A stretch of DNA of 13,812 bases from CAYHYG01 sp964360835 (GTDB lineage Bacteria > Patescibacteriota > Patescibacteriia > UBA1558 > 2-01-FULL-52-15). How positions within the stretch are numbered: position 1 is the first letter of the stretch; every line of letters starts with the position of its first letter. The stretch lies in NCBI GenBank assembly GCA_964360835.1, contig CAYHYG010000027.1, positions 1 to 13,812 on the forward strand, written 5' to 3'. A program made the position numbers and the translations under genes. The notes beneath the pieces are model-generated. The model did no database searches. It saw nothing but the letters and a program-made list of their open reading frames with translations, and was not told where the DNA came from. Shown here in pieces: positions 1 to 6,409 of the stretch.

Positions 1-525
1 TCAAGTTGTACCACTGGTCCGGCCAATAGTTTCACCATCAATAATGTCTCTAGCGGCTATATCGGCGATGGAGAAAAAGATAACGTTCTGGCTGTTATGA
101 GCTTCCACGCCGCCGCCTACAAGGATCAGATGCCATTACGTCATATTGCGATTGACTGGGGTGACGGTTCGAAGCAAGCCTTAACAGGTTATTACAAGAA
201 CACCTTGCCTCTGTGCGATCCCAAATCCACTACGTCTCTGGAATCATGGGGTGAGTTAGATTTTGCCGGCTCCTCTCGTGGTTGTCAGCCGGGGGTTAGG
301 ACGTACTTTCATCTCTATGATTATAATCAAGCGTCTGACGGAGCTTTCGGCTGTCCGGTGGGTACTGCTTGTTATTGGCCCAAGGTAATGTTGCAGGATA
401 ACTGGGGTTGGTGTACTACCGGTAAATGGAATGAGGTTGGCGCTGGCTGTGATGATGGCTGGGTTGGTTTCGGTGGTGGCCTGACCCCGGGGACAAATTT
501 AATCCGTGTGAAGAAACCAGAATAA
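1..525 (+). CDS. C-terminal part of a secreted, Cys-containing protein with a PKD-like motif (5' truncated)
   Basis: The frame is open from the first base to TAA at 523-525, so this is the last 174 residues of a larger protein; the first ATG at 97 is internal, because the reading continues upstream without a stop. The visible part has a PKD-like signature (AIDWGDGS, about residues 49-56), in which a strand is followed by WGDG and a turn, as in extracellular immunoglobulin-like PKD folds. Eight cysteines (e.g. in RGCQPG, FGCPVGTACYW, GWCTTG, AGCDDG), together with many Gly, Trp and Tyr residues, suggest a disulfide-stabilised domain outside the membrane. No membrane segment lies in this part. 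It ends one base before the VirB6-like gene (TAA-T-ATG), so the two are probably co-translated, which suggests a product exported by, or forming the exterior of, the secretion machine. The exact family is not recognised. Confidence 0.75.
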   Translation, partial: SSCTTGPANSFTINNVSSGYIGDGEKDNVLAVMSFHAAAYKDQMPLRHIAIDWGDGSKQALTGYYKNTLPLCDPKSTTSLESWGELDFAGSSRGCQPGVRTYFHLYDYNQASDGAFGCPVGTACYWPKVMLQDNWGWCTTGKWNEVGAGCDDGWVGFGGGLTPGTNLIRVKKPE

Positions 526-526
526 T

Positions 527-2995
527 ATGAAATTGAGTAAGAAAAGATTGATACTGATAAGCTGGTTACTACTTATGGTCATTGTTCTGGTTTCACCGAT
601 ACCGACTTCAGCTGGACCTATAGAAGATGTATCTAAAGCGTTTGCTAGTATTCTGTATACAATTTTTGTTTTTGTTCCGGGTTGGATATTAGCTTTGCTG
701 AGTAATGTTTTGGTTTGGGTGCTGAGCTATAACGACTTTGGCAAGGAAACCATAGTCGATAGAGGTTGGGTAATCTTGAGAGATTTGAGTAACATGTTCT
801 TCATCATTATCATGTTGGTCATCGCTATTGGTACTATCCTGAAAAGTCCTAAATATGGTTATCAGAATAACTTGAGACGTCTACTCTTGATGGCTATATT
901 GATAAATTTTTCCAAGACCATTGCTTTGTTTTTCATTGATTTCTCTCAAGCTATTACCATTGCCTTCGCCAACGCCTTCATTACCTCTATCCAGGCAGGT
1001 ATACCGCAATTATTGGGCATCACTGGAATTCTTAGTCTTGATAAAGCACCTGATATCGAGGTGGGCAAAGTTTTGGTTCAAATTTTCCTCTCAGCCATCA
1101 TGATTATTATTGCCTGCGTCGTTGTTTCGGTTATTTCAATCTTATTGCTTTTTCGAATCGTCTATCTGCAGTTTCTGGTTATGCTTTCGCCATTGGCATT
1201 CTTGGCTAGTACTTGGGAAAAGGGTTTCTCTTATTACCAACGATGGTGGGATCAGCTGGGAAATTATTTAGTGCTTGGTCCGGTACTTACCTTTTTTCTG
1301 TGGTTATCTTTTTCAGCGGTACAATTCAGTGGTCAGCCCTGCACAGATGCACAGAAGCAAGCTGGCGACACAAATTGTTCTAGAGGAACTATCTCATCAT
1401 TAAGTAAGGTCGACTCTGAAGGAAAAGTGATCGGAGTTGATTCTGCTTTGAAGTTTGACAAAGAGGGCAAGCCTATCGTTACAGGTGGCGGTAGTGGTTC
1501 AGTCAATTTGGAGAGCTCTGAAGATACAGAACCGTTAGCTGACGCTCTGAAGCGCTATTTCGTCGGTATCATATTGCTTATGGGCTCTCTATTTATGGCC
1601 CAAGAGCTAGGTACAGCCGGAGCTGGTATTGGTAGAGCCGCGACGAATAAGATATCGAGCACGGCTAGGGGAATAGCTCGCGCGCCTGCTCGAGTGGCTG
1701 GCTTTGCCGGTCGTCGTGCCTGGAGTGGTTCTACGGGAGAAGGAGGAATCAAGGAGGGCCTTAGTCGCGTATCAGCTAATCTGGCTGGCGGAGTCGCTAG
1801 CAGGTTAACACCGATGACAGGTAAGCTACAGCAAAGTAATTTTTTGGTTCGTCAAACTTTGGGCCGAGCGGCTGGCGCTGTGACAGGAGGGCTCAGCGGC
1901 GCGTCACGGGCAGAATCTCGGCGAAAAGAGCGTAAAGTGGCGGCCGAACAGAAAGGTTTGGAAGGATCATCGACCGAGCAGCTGCGCTTCCTACAGGCAG
2001 ACATGAATCGCGACAAAGCTTTGGCCGCTACGAGGATGCTAGCCAAGCGCAAAGGCGGCTTTGAGGATTATGGAAAATTAACAAAAGAGGATTCAACCGC
2101 ATCGCCGGCCGTACAAGCAATTATTGCGCAAAAAAGAGCCGAAGAGAAACAGCAAAACGATGAGGCAACTAAACAGAAGAGACAAGCTATGGAAAATCTG
2201 GCCCGAGGCGGTCAGGAAACCAAAGAGGAGCATGAGAAATTCCAACAGGAGAATTTCAGTTACATTGAAAATGGCGATGAACGGCAGAAAGTTATCACTC
2301 GGGCAGTTGCCGCTGGTGACGGAGACAAGTTGGTCGGCAATATTGACGTGGATCATTTCGAAAATCTTCCTGATACGATGCAGGAAGCAATGTTGAAGGA
2401 GCTGAATGCTGGTGGAGTTAGCAATGATGACTTTGAAAAGGGATCGAAACGTTGGAAAAAAGAACATCAGGAGAGTTTCTCTCAGTTATTCGCCAAAGCC
2501 AATGGTTATGACAAGAAATCTTTGGCTATGTTTGCTCGTCTCAATCCGGGTCAATATGGCATACACGCTGCGGCTAATCTGACTGATCCTGTTGTAAGAG
2601 GTTCAATCAGTTCTCTAACCGGCGAACAAATGGTAAAGATTGACCCAAAGCAATTAGAGAAGTTGATACCACATTTAAACGTCAACCAGATTAAGGCATT
2701 GGGCGAGAAAGGCGATGATGACCACCGAAGAATTATTATTGAGAATATCGATTTGACTTCGAGAGATCAAGCATCGGCAAAAGTGATTAGACAAGTTGTT
2801 GACAGTGAAACATTTGTCAAAAATATCTCAGCTTTGCAGGCTAGTGGTAGTCCCAAATTTACCGAGCTGAAAAACGCTAGAGATGAATTGCACAGGAATA
2901 AAGAGGAATACGAAGCTGATCTTGTTGCTTATCGTGATCAAGTGATCAAGGGCAGGAAGCCAGCGGCGCCACCGCCAAAGCACGACTTCATGTAG
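527..2995 (+). CDS. VirB6/TrbL-like polytopic membrane protein with long soluble C-terminal tail
   Basis: This 822-residue protein starts with a Lys-rich N-terminus and a hydrophobic stretch (about 8-29) ending in PTSAG, which could be a signal peptide or a first membrane anchor. About six or seven further membrane segments follow: roughly 39-66, 86-104, 118-145, 183-228 (probably two), 245-268 and 343-360. This is the arrangement of the VirB6/TrbL inner-membrane channel component of type IV secretion systems. A loop (about 270-340) rich in Gly, Ser, Asp and Lys separates the last segments. After residue 360 comes an Ala/Gly/Arg-rich stretch (about 362-470) and then a charged, helical, soluble region to the end, with Glu/Lys/Gln-rich parts likely to form coiled coils. 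The start is set by the preceding TAA-T-ATG junction; no Shine-Dalgarno is seen. Assignment to VirB6/TrbL rests on topology and gene context, not on a catalytic motif. The tail is much longer than in classical VirB6 (around 300 residues in total). Confidence 0.65.
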   Translation: MKLSKKRLILISWLLLMVIVLVSPIPTSAGPIEDVSKAFASILYTIFVFVPGWILALLSNVLVWVLSYNDFGKETIVDRGWVILRDLSNMFFIIIMLVIAIGTILKSPKYGYQNNLRRLLLMAILINFSKTIALFFIDFSQAITIAFANAFITSIQAGIPQLLGITGILSLDKAPDIEVGKVLVQIFLSAIMIIIACVVVSVISILLLFRIVYLQFLVMLSPLAFLASTWEKGFSYYQRWWDQLGNYLVLGPVLTFFLWLSFSAVQFSGQPCTDAQKQAGDTNCSRGTISSLSKVDSEGKVIGVDSALKFDKEGKPIVTGGGSGSVNLESSEDTEPLADALKRYFVGIILLMGSLFMAQELGTAGAGIGRAATNKISSTARGIARAPARVAGFAGRRAWSGSTGEGGIKEGLSRVSANLAGGVASRLTPMTGKLQQSNFLVRQTLGRAAGAVTGGLSGASRAESRRKERKVAAEQKGLEGSSTEQLRFLQADMNRDKALAATRMLAKRKGGFEDYGKLTKEDSTASPAVQAIIAQKRAEEKQQNDEATKQKRQAMENLARGGQETKEEHEKFQQENFSYIENGDERQKVITRAVAAGDGDKLVGNIDVDHFENLPDTMQEAMLKELNAGGVSNDDFEKGSKRWKKEHQESFSQLFAKANGYDKKSLAMFARLNPGQYGIHAAANLTDPVVRGSISSLTGEQMVKIDPKQLEKLIPHLNVNQIKALGEKGDDDHRRIIIENIDLTSRDQASAKVIRQVVDSETFVKNISALQASGSPKFTELKNARDELHRNKEEYEADLVAYRDQVIKGRKPAAPPPKHDFM

Positions 2996-3028
2996 TCAAT
3001 TTTTGCAACGTTTTAAAAAAAATAAAAA

Positions 3029-4270
3029 ATGTCATCGTTTCAGAAGTTACCCTCAGAGGTGCAAGAAATTGTTTTTGCTCCGGAAAATAGCAACATCAAT
3101 GAGGCTATTATTGGCTCCTATGGGCTTACCTTTAGTCAGGCGCAGCAGGTTTTGACGGTCTTGGCCGGCGTCATAACTGGTGAAATCCCTGTACTAGAGT
3201 TTCACTTGGTTCTGGCTAAATTAGATTTAGGTAATGTTGATGTCGCCAAAATGGCTTTAGACTTTGCATATCTTAGACTCTGGCCGTTACATTTTTATCT
3301 CGGTAATATTGATCGTCTGATTATCCGCCTAGGCGGTAAGGTTCCTACTCAGATTGTGAGACGCGAGTCAGAAATGCAAGCGGAGAATAGTGTCCAAACG
3401 ACTGTAAATGATTATTTGGCTGGTAATAGCAATCGCAGGAATTATCTCCTGACCAAAGAATACATTCGTAATGAAAATGGCAGTTTGGTTGAACCCTCAT
3501 TACAGAATTGGCTCAAAGATTATCTCTATCATGTCGGTGCTGGTCAGAGTGACAGTCTCAAGCGTAGTGAATATCTGACCAGAAGTCCGAATGTCAAGGC
3601 GTTGACTGAGGAAGAAAAGCATAATTTGTTAAATTTTCTGACCTCTTATGGAGAAAATGAAGTCGCCCAATTCAGTTTAGGTGAAGAACAATTTGTGACA
3701 GTAGAGTTGCTACGACAGCCATCGCTAGAGACGCACAAAGGAGCCCCTAGTGTCAGTAAGGTTGATGTGAGGGATTTGATATTTGAGTATGTTTCATATG
3801 TGAGCCGTTTCCAGACTTTGGTCGAACAGCAGTCGGCTGCCCTCCAAGTTGAGATAGAGGGTAGTAGTGCGCGCTTAGCGGATATTTTTTGGAATGCCCT
3901 TGGCCTGAATGAACGCGATAGGGCTCTGACTGCTTTAGCTCTGATGGCTGAGAAGCGCCTGCTTGAAGACACTTTGCGGACTGATCAACGTTTGAGCGGT
4001 ATCGTCCGTCGTTATATATCGGTACGTTTTGGTGAGCGGGCTCGCGTCGCTTGGAATCCGCAGACAGTCAATACAGTTTATTACAGTTTATTTTTTCATT
4101 TGGTTTTGGCTGAGAAACTCGGATTGAATCCAGCTGAAGCGGCTATGACAGCTCATTATTTGACACAGATTACAGACCTAAAGGACAAGCCAACCTACAT
4201 TGATTTGAATTTGGGATATTGGCGATTCCGTGAGGTCAAATTTGATGGTACGAATTTTGTTTTGGTGTAA
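3029..4270 (+). CDS. Conserved-type protein of unknown function (413 aa, soluble)
   Basis: This 413-residue protein has no signal peptide or convincing membrane segment and is predicted by eye to be largely helical. The N-terminal ~95 residues (starting MSSFQKLPSEVQEIVF, with a GLTFSQAQQVLTVLAGVITGEIPV stretch split by hydrophobic helices) resemble a small helical domain I associate with CPR proteins of unknown role; this is from memory and unverified. The middle has charged helices, including the segment NVKALTEEEKHNLLNFL (about 191-207). The C-terminal ~140 residues are a separate helical region ending in a short strand-rich tail. It lies 33 bases after the VirB6-like gene in an A-rich leader without a Shine-Dalgarno, in the same direction, so it is likely the last gene of that operon. 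The TAA stop lies inside the left arm of the terminator hairpin. A cytoplasmic partner of the VirB6-like tail is possible but only inferred from position. Confidence 0.7.
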   Translation: MSSFQKLPSEVQEIVFAPENSNINEAIIGSYGLTFSQAQQVLTVLAGVITGEIPVLEFHLVLAKLDLGNVDVAKMALDFAYLRLWPLHFYLGNIDRLIIRLGGKVPTQIVRRESEMQAENSVQTTVNDYLAGNSNRRNYLLTKEYIRNENGSLVEPSLQNWLKDYLYHVGAGQSDSLKRSEYLTRSPNVKALTEEEKHNLLNFLTSYGENEVAQFSLGEEQFVTVELLRQPSLETHKGAPSVSKVDVRDLIFEYVSYVSRFQTLVEQQSAALQVEIEGSSARLADIFWNALGLNERDRALTALALMAEKRLLEDTLRTDQRLSGIVRRYISVRFGERARVAWNPQTVNTVYYSLFFHLVLAEKLGLNPAEAAMTAHYLTQITDLKDKPTYIDLNLGYWRFREVKFDGTNFVLV

Positions 4271-4310
4271 AAAATAAAATCGTAACGACGATGTTACGAT
4301 TTTATTTTTT
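4269..4310. terminator. Perfect bidirectional intrinsic terminator
   Basis: An 18-bp perfect inverted repeat (arms AAAAAATAAAATCGTAAC at 4269-4286 and its exact complement at 4293-4310) flanks a 6-base loop (GACGAT). Each arm ends in an A/T run, so a transcript read in either direction forms a hairpin followed by a U-rich tract. It sits between two convergent genes and overlaps the TAA stop of the upstream gene. It should end both the VirB6-like operon (plus) and the rpsF-efp operon (minus). Confidence 0.9.
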
Positions 4311-4315
4311 CGACC

Positions 4316-4343
4316 GTAGAGACGCGCCATGGCGCGTCTCTAC
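4316..4343. repeat. Perfect 28-bp palindrome of the GTAGAGACG...CGTCTCTAC type
   Basis: The left half GTAGAGACGCGCCA (4316-4329) is followed directly by its exact reverse complement TGGCGCGTCTCTAC (4330-4343), with no loop. I recall palindromes with these GTAGAGACG/CGTCTCTAC ends as scattered intergenic repeats in several bacterial groups; this is unverified here. The right end overlaps the efp stop codon (CTA at 4340-4342 on the plus strand, read as TAG). It is 5 bases from the terminator hairpin. Confidence 0.85.
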
Positions 4344-4897
4344 GCTCTTCCTACATAATCCCCAGTTTCAGTATTGATAATTACGTCTTCGCCTTCTTTG
4401 ATGAAGAGCGGCGTGCGAATTTCGGCGCCGGTTTCCAGAGTTACTGTCTTGCTGGCACTGCCGCTGGTATCACCCTTGACTCCGGGTGGAGCGGAGGTAA
4501 CTCTGAGCGTTACCTTGGTTGGTAGAGCCACAGTCACTGCCTTGCCGTTGAAAAGTAGAATGTCGACTCGTTGACCTTCCTTGAGGAATTTACCCATATC
4601 TCCAAGGTCCTCAACTACGAATTCATATTGTTCAAAAGTATCATTATCCATGAAATAGTAGCGACCGTCCTGCTGATAGAGATAATTGGCAGAACTACGA
4701 CCAAGATCGGCTTCTTCGGCTTTGTCAGCGCCAGAGAAAGATTTTTCAATGGTGTTAGCTCGAATCAGATTCTTGAGTTTGGTGCGTAAGGTGGCTCCAC
4801 CGCGGGCTACTTTTATGTGTTGAGTAAACACGACTTGATACGGCTCATTGTTGATGCTGAGGACCGTGCCTAATTTGATGTCGCTAAGAGAAAGCAT
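4340..4897 (-). CDS. efp: Translation elongation factor P
   Basis: EF-P binds between the ribosomal P and E sites and relieves stalling at consecutive prolines. The 185-residue length is normal for the family. Three beta-barrel domains are visible: an N-terminal KOW-like domain (about 1-62, with the conserved NNEPYQV and LRTKLKNLI), a middle OB domain (about 63-127, YYFMDNDTFEQYEF) and a C-terminal OB domain (about 128-185, ending GDYVGRA). The loop that reaches the peptidyl-transferase centre reads HIKVARGGAT, so the tip residue is Arg32 instead of the Lys34 of E. coli-type EF-P. It is the last gene of the rpsF-ssb-rpsR-efp series, 82 bases after rpsR. No Shine-Dalgarno precedes the ATG. The upstream gap holds a palindromic repeat, and the stop codon lies in another. 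The identification is secure; any modification of Arg32 is unknown. Confidence 0.96.
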   Translation of the reverse strand: MLSLSDIKLGTVLSINNEPYQVVFTQHIKVARGGATLRTKLKNLIRANTIEKSFSGADKAEEADLGRSSANYLYQQDGRYYFMDNDTFEQYEFVVEDLGDMGKFLKEGQRVDILLFNGKAVTVALPTKVTLRVTSAPPGVKGDTSGSASKTVTLETGAEIRTPLFIKEGEDVIINTETGDYVGRA

Positions 4898-4908
4898 TGT
4901 TGTAATAT

Positions 4909-4968
4909 CGTAGGGACAGATCCTCGCCTCGCTACAGCTCTGGCGGAGCGGGGCGACCTACACCTACG
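4909..4968. repeat. Nested inverted repeat in the rpsR-efp gap
   Basis: The outer arms CGTAGG (4909-4914) and CCTACG (4963-4968) enclose a 10-bp hairpin formed by TCGCCTCGCT (4924-4933) and AGCGGGGCGA (4947-4956), with one G-T pair. It is much more GC-rich than the surrounding sequence. The left end (GTAGGGAC) resembles the GTAGAGAC end of the palindrome at 4316-4343. It fills most of the 82-base gap before efp. It looks like a decayed REP/MITE-type element, and it could also affect efp expression as a leader hairpin. Confidence 0.6.
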
Positions 4969-4979
4969 TATAGTTTTTA

Positions 4980-5198
4980 TTATTTAGACACGTACGGTAA
5001 CAGAGCCAAGAAACGACTACGTTTGATGGTGTTAGCTAGAATACGCTGATGTTTGGAGCAGACTCCACTGCGTCGGCGTGGAACTATCTTGCCATAGGAC
5101 GACAGGAAGCGCTGTAACATCTGGGTGTTTTTGTAATCTATCTGTGAAATAGAATTCACACAGAAGAAACAATATTTTGCTTTGTCAGAGGTAATCAT
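4980..5198 (-). CDS. rpsR: Small-subunit ribosomal protein S18
   Basis: A 72-residue protein with the S18 core: IDYKNTQMLQRFLSSYGKI (about 20-38), then PRRRSGVCSKHQR (40-52) and a basic helix IKRSRFLALLPYV. S18 pairs with S6 on the platform of the 30S subunit. Cys10, Cys13, Cys47 and His50 form a CxxC...CxxH set that could bind one zinc, which makes this a zinc-type S18. It begins 2 bases after the ssb stop (TAA-TT-ATG) and has no Shine-Dalgarno, so translation is probably coupled to ssb. The order rpsF-ssb-rpsR is the widely conserved bacterial arrangement. Confidence 0.96.
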   Translation of the reverse strand: MITSDKAKYCFFCVNSISQIDYKNTQMLQRFLSSYGKIVPRRRSGVCSKHQRILANTIKRSRFLALLPYVSK

Positions 5199-5200
5199 AA

Positions 5201-5653
5201 TTAAAAGGGGATATCTTCAACATTAATTTCTTGTTCAGCCACCTCGTTAGCGGCTGGAGCAGGGGTATAGGTTGGTTCAGAGGTCTGGGGATTCCGCGGC
5301 ATAGAGCTTCCACCGCTATTATTGCCGGCTCTATCGAGCAGGATCATATTGTCGGCGATAATCTCAGTCCGGTAGTGTTTGACGGCGTTCTGATCATCCC
5401 AACTGCGGGTTTCTAGACGGCCTTCAAGATATATTTTACTGCCTTTTTTGACGTATTGACTGATGATATCGGCCAGCTTACGCCAAGCGGTGATATTATG
5501 AAACTCGGCCTTCTGTTGTTTCTGACCATTTTTGTCAGTCCAAACCAGATTGGTGGCAATAGCGAAAGAAACTACGTTTTGACCGCTCGGGGTGGTGCGT
5601 GATTCAGGGTCACGTACAACGTTTCCGATCAGCATGACTTTATTGAGATCCAT
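5201..5653 (-). CDS. ssb: Single-stranded DNA-binding protein
   Basis: This 150-residue protein protects single-stranded DNA in replication, repair and recombination and recruits partners through its tail. Residues 1-110 are the OB fold with typical SSB motifs: MDLNKVMLIGNVVRDPE at the start, FAIATNLVW, AEFHNITAWRKLADI, KGSKIYLEGRLETRSW and TEIIADNMILLD. A Gly/Ser/Pro-rich flexible linker follows (about 111-138). The acidic tip ends in EDIPF, close to the canonical DDIPF that binds partner proteins. Length is normal. It lies between rpsF and rpsR, 96 bases after rpsF, in a gap that carries an AT-rich imperfect inverted repeat. No clear Shine-Dalgarno is present. Confidence 0.96.
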   Translation of the reverse strand: MDLNKVMLIGNVVRDPESRTTPSGQNVVSFAIATNLVWTDKNGQKQQKAEFHNITAWRKLADIISQYVKKGSKIYLEGRLETRSWDDQNAVKHYRTEIIADNMILLDRAGNNSGGSSMPRNPQTSEPTYTPAPAANEVAEQEINVEDIPF

Positions 5654-5656
5654 ATT

Positions 5657-5741
5657 TTGGAAGTTAGTAGTTAGAAGTAAGTAGTAAGGGGAGAAATAAG
5701 CTAGATATGGTAACCAATTTCTTCTTACTAATTACTAATTG
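5657..5741. repeat. AT-rich imperfect inverted repeat between rpsF and ssb
   Basis: The left part (about 5657-5688) is made of short TTAGTA/AAGTAAGTAG-like units (TTGGAAGTTAGTAGTTAG). The right part (about 5713-5741) carries the opposite orientation (CTTCTTACTAATTACTAA). The match is imperfect and depends on alignment; the arms could form a weak hairpin with a loop of about 25 bases in the rpsF-ssb transcript. Boundaries are approximate. It occupies nearly the whole gap of 96 bases. Confidence 0.4.
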
Positions 5742-5749
5742 CTATTTAA

Positions 5750-6226
5750 TTACTTCAATTCCTGATCTAACAATTCGTCCAACTTCTGATCCAAGCTATC
5801 GAGTGTCAGCTTGGTAGTAGGGCGTTTAACCTCTTCAGTCTTGGTCACAGGCGCCTCGACTGGTTTCTTGGCTGCTGCTTTGCGAGCACGGACCTTGGCT
5901 TGGATATTTTCCTCGCGGGCCTGTTGCTCGTCTGAGAGAACGTCTTTGATGACAATCAAATGTCGTAACAGAGCCTGATTTAACCTCAGCTCTCGATCCA
6001 ACATTTTCATAACGCTCGGCTCCATATCAAACTCTAAGGTTTGATAAAAACCAAACTTTTCTTTTTTTATCGGATAGGCCAATTTGCGGCGTCCGATGGT
6101 TATCTGGCCAGTAATGGCGCCTGAATGTTCTTTGACAATCAGATCGCGAATACCTTGATCAATACCTGGGTAATCCGTTTCCGGTATTGCGGCCGAGATA
6201 ACATAGGTTATCTCGTAATGTGACAT
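5750..6226 (-). CDS. rpsF: Small-subunit ribosomal protein S6
   Basis: A 158-residue S6, first gene of the rpsF-ssb-rpsR-efp operon. Residues 1-95 are the ferredoxin-like S6 core: MSHYEITYVIS, the conserved TIGRRKLAYPIKKEKFGFY (about 43-61), and MLDRELRLNQALLRHLIV (about 75-92). S6 pairs with S18 in the 30S platform. The remaining ~60 residues are an Ala/Lys/Glu/Pro-rich extension ending in an amphipathic helix (LDSLDQKLDELLDQELK); many S6 proteins stop near 95-135 residues. The ATG is preceded at suitable distance by a weak AAGG (AGTAAGGTTAAATCATG), which supports this start. It is transcribed from a strong divergent promoter through a leader of about 120 bases that contains a stable hairpin. 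Confidence 0.95.
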   Translation of the reverse strand: MSHYEITYVISAAIPETDYPGIDQGIRDLIVKEHSGAITGQITIGRRKLAYPIKKEKFGFYQTLEFDMEPSVMKMLDRELRLNQALLRHLIVIKDVLSDEQQAREENIQAKVRARKAAAKKPVEAPVTKTEEVKRPTTKLTLDSLDQKLDELLDQELK

Positions 6227-6253
6227 GATTTAACCTTACTTTAATTAATAAGG

Positions 6254-6312
6254 ATCCTCCCTCGCCCCTTCGACTCCCGCGTCAGACGCGTTCGCTCAGG
6301 GCTCCGGGGGAT
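6254..6312. repeat. GC-rich nested hairpin / repeat in the rpsF leader
   Basis: The sequence CCCTTCGAC (6266-6274) and GCTCAGGG (6294-6301) are the two ends of a CCCTTCGACT...GCTCAGGG unit that I recall as a common scattered intergenic repeat (unverified here). Inside it sits a perfect 6-bp hairpin, CGCGTC-A-GACGCG (6278-6290). Flanking ATCCTCC (6254-6260) and GGGGGAT (6306-6312) are nearly complementary and close the outside. The element lies in the predicted 5' leader of rpsF, so it will be transcribed. It could be a mobile repeat or a regulatory leader. Confidence 0.55.
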
Positions 6313-6355
6313 ATGGCTTAAAATCACTCTAATGAAGAGAAATTTAAGTGAGAGA

Positions 6356-6384
6356 ATATTATCACGCGGGGTCAGTATTGTCAA
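6356..6384 (-). promoter_or_regulatory. Sigma-70-type promoter of the rpsF-ssb-rpsR-efp operon
   Basis: Read on the minus strand, a perfect TTGACA (-35; plus 6379-6384) is followed by a 17-base spacer and TAATAT (-10; plus 6356-6361), preceded by TGA, an extended -10. This is close to the consensus housekeeping promoter and points at rpsF. The predicted start site lies near 6349, giving a leader of about 120 bases. It overlaps or abuts the divergent methyltransferase promoter. Confidence 0.8.
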
Positions 6385-6389
6385 TTCTA

Positions 6390-6398
6390 TGGTACAAT
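6390..6398 (+). promoter_or_regulatory. Extended -10 promoter of the TRM11-like gene
   Basis: TGGTACAAT (TGn plus TACAAT) is an extended -10 element. No good -35 is found at normal spacing. The same ATGGTAYAAT form recurs upstream of the second secretion operon (7645-7654), which supports it as a real promoter type in this genome. The predicted start site, about 6404-6406, is only a few bases from the ATG at 6410, so the mRNA would be leaderless or nearly so. Confidence 0.6.
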
Positions 6399-6409
6399 AA
6401 GCCTATATT

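Noticed and set aside
2093..2467. Minus-strand open frame opposite the VirB6-like tail
   Set aside because: Phe/Leu-rich product mirrors the Glu/Lys-rich coding strand; typical antisense artefact.
4269..4343. CRISPR-like or multi-repeat array
   Set aside because: The two adjacent inverted repeats differ in sequence and there are no regularly spaced identical units.
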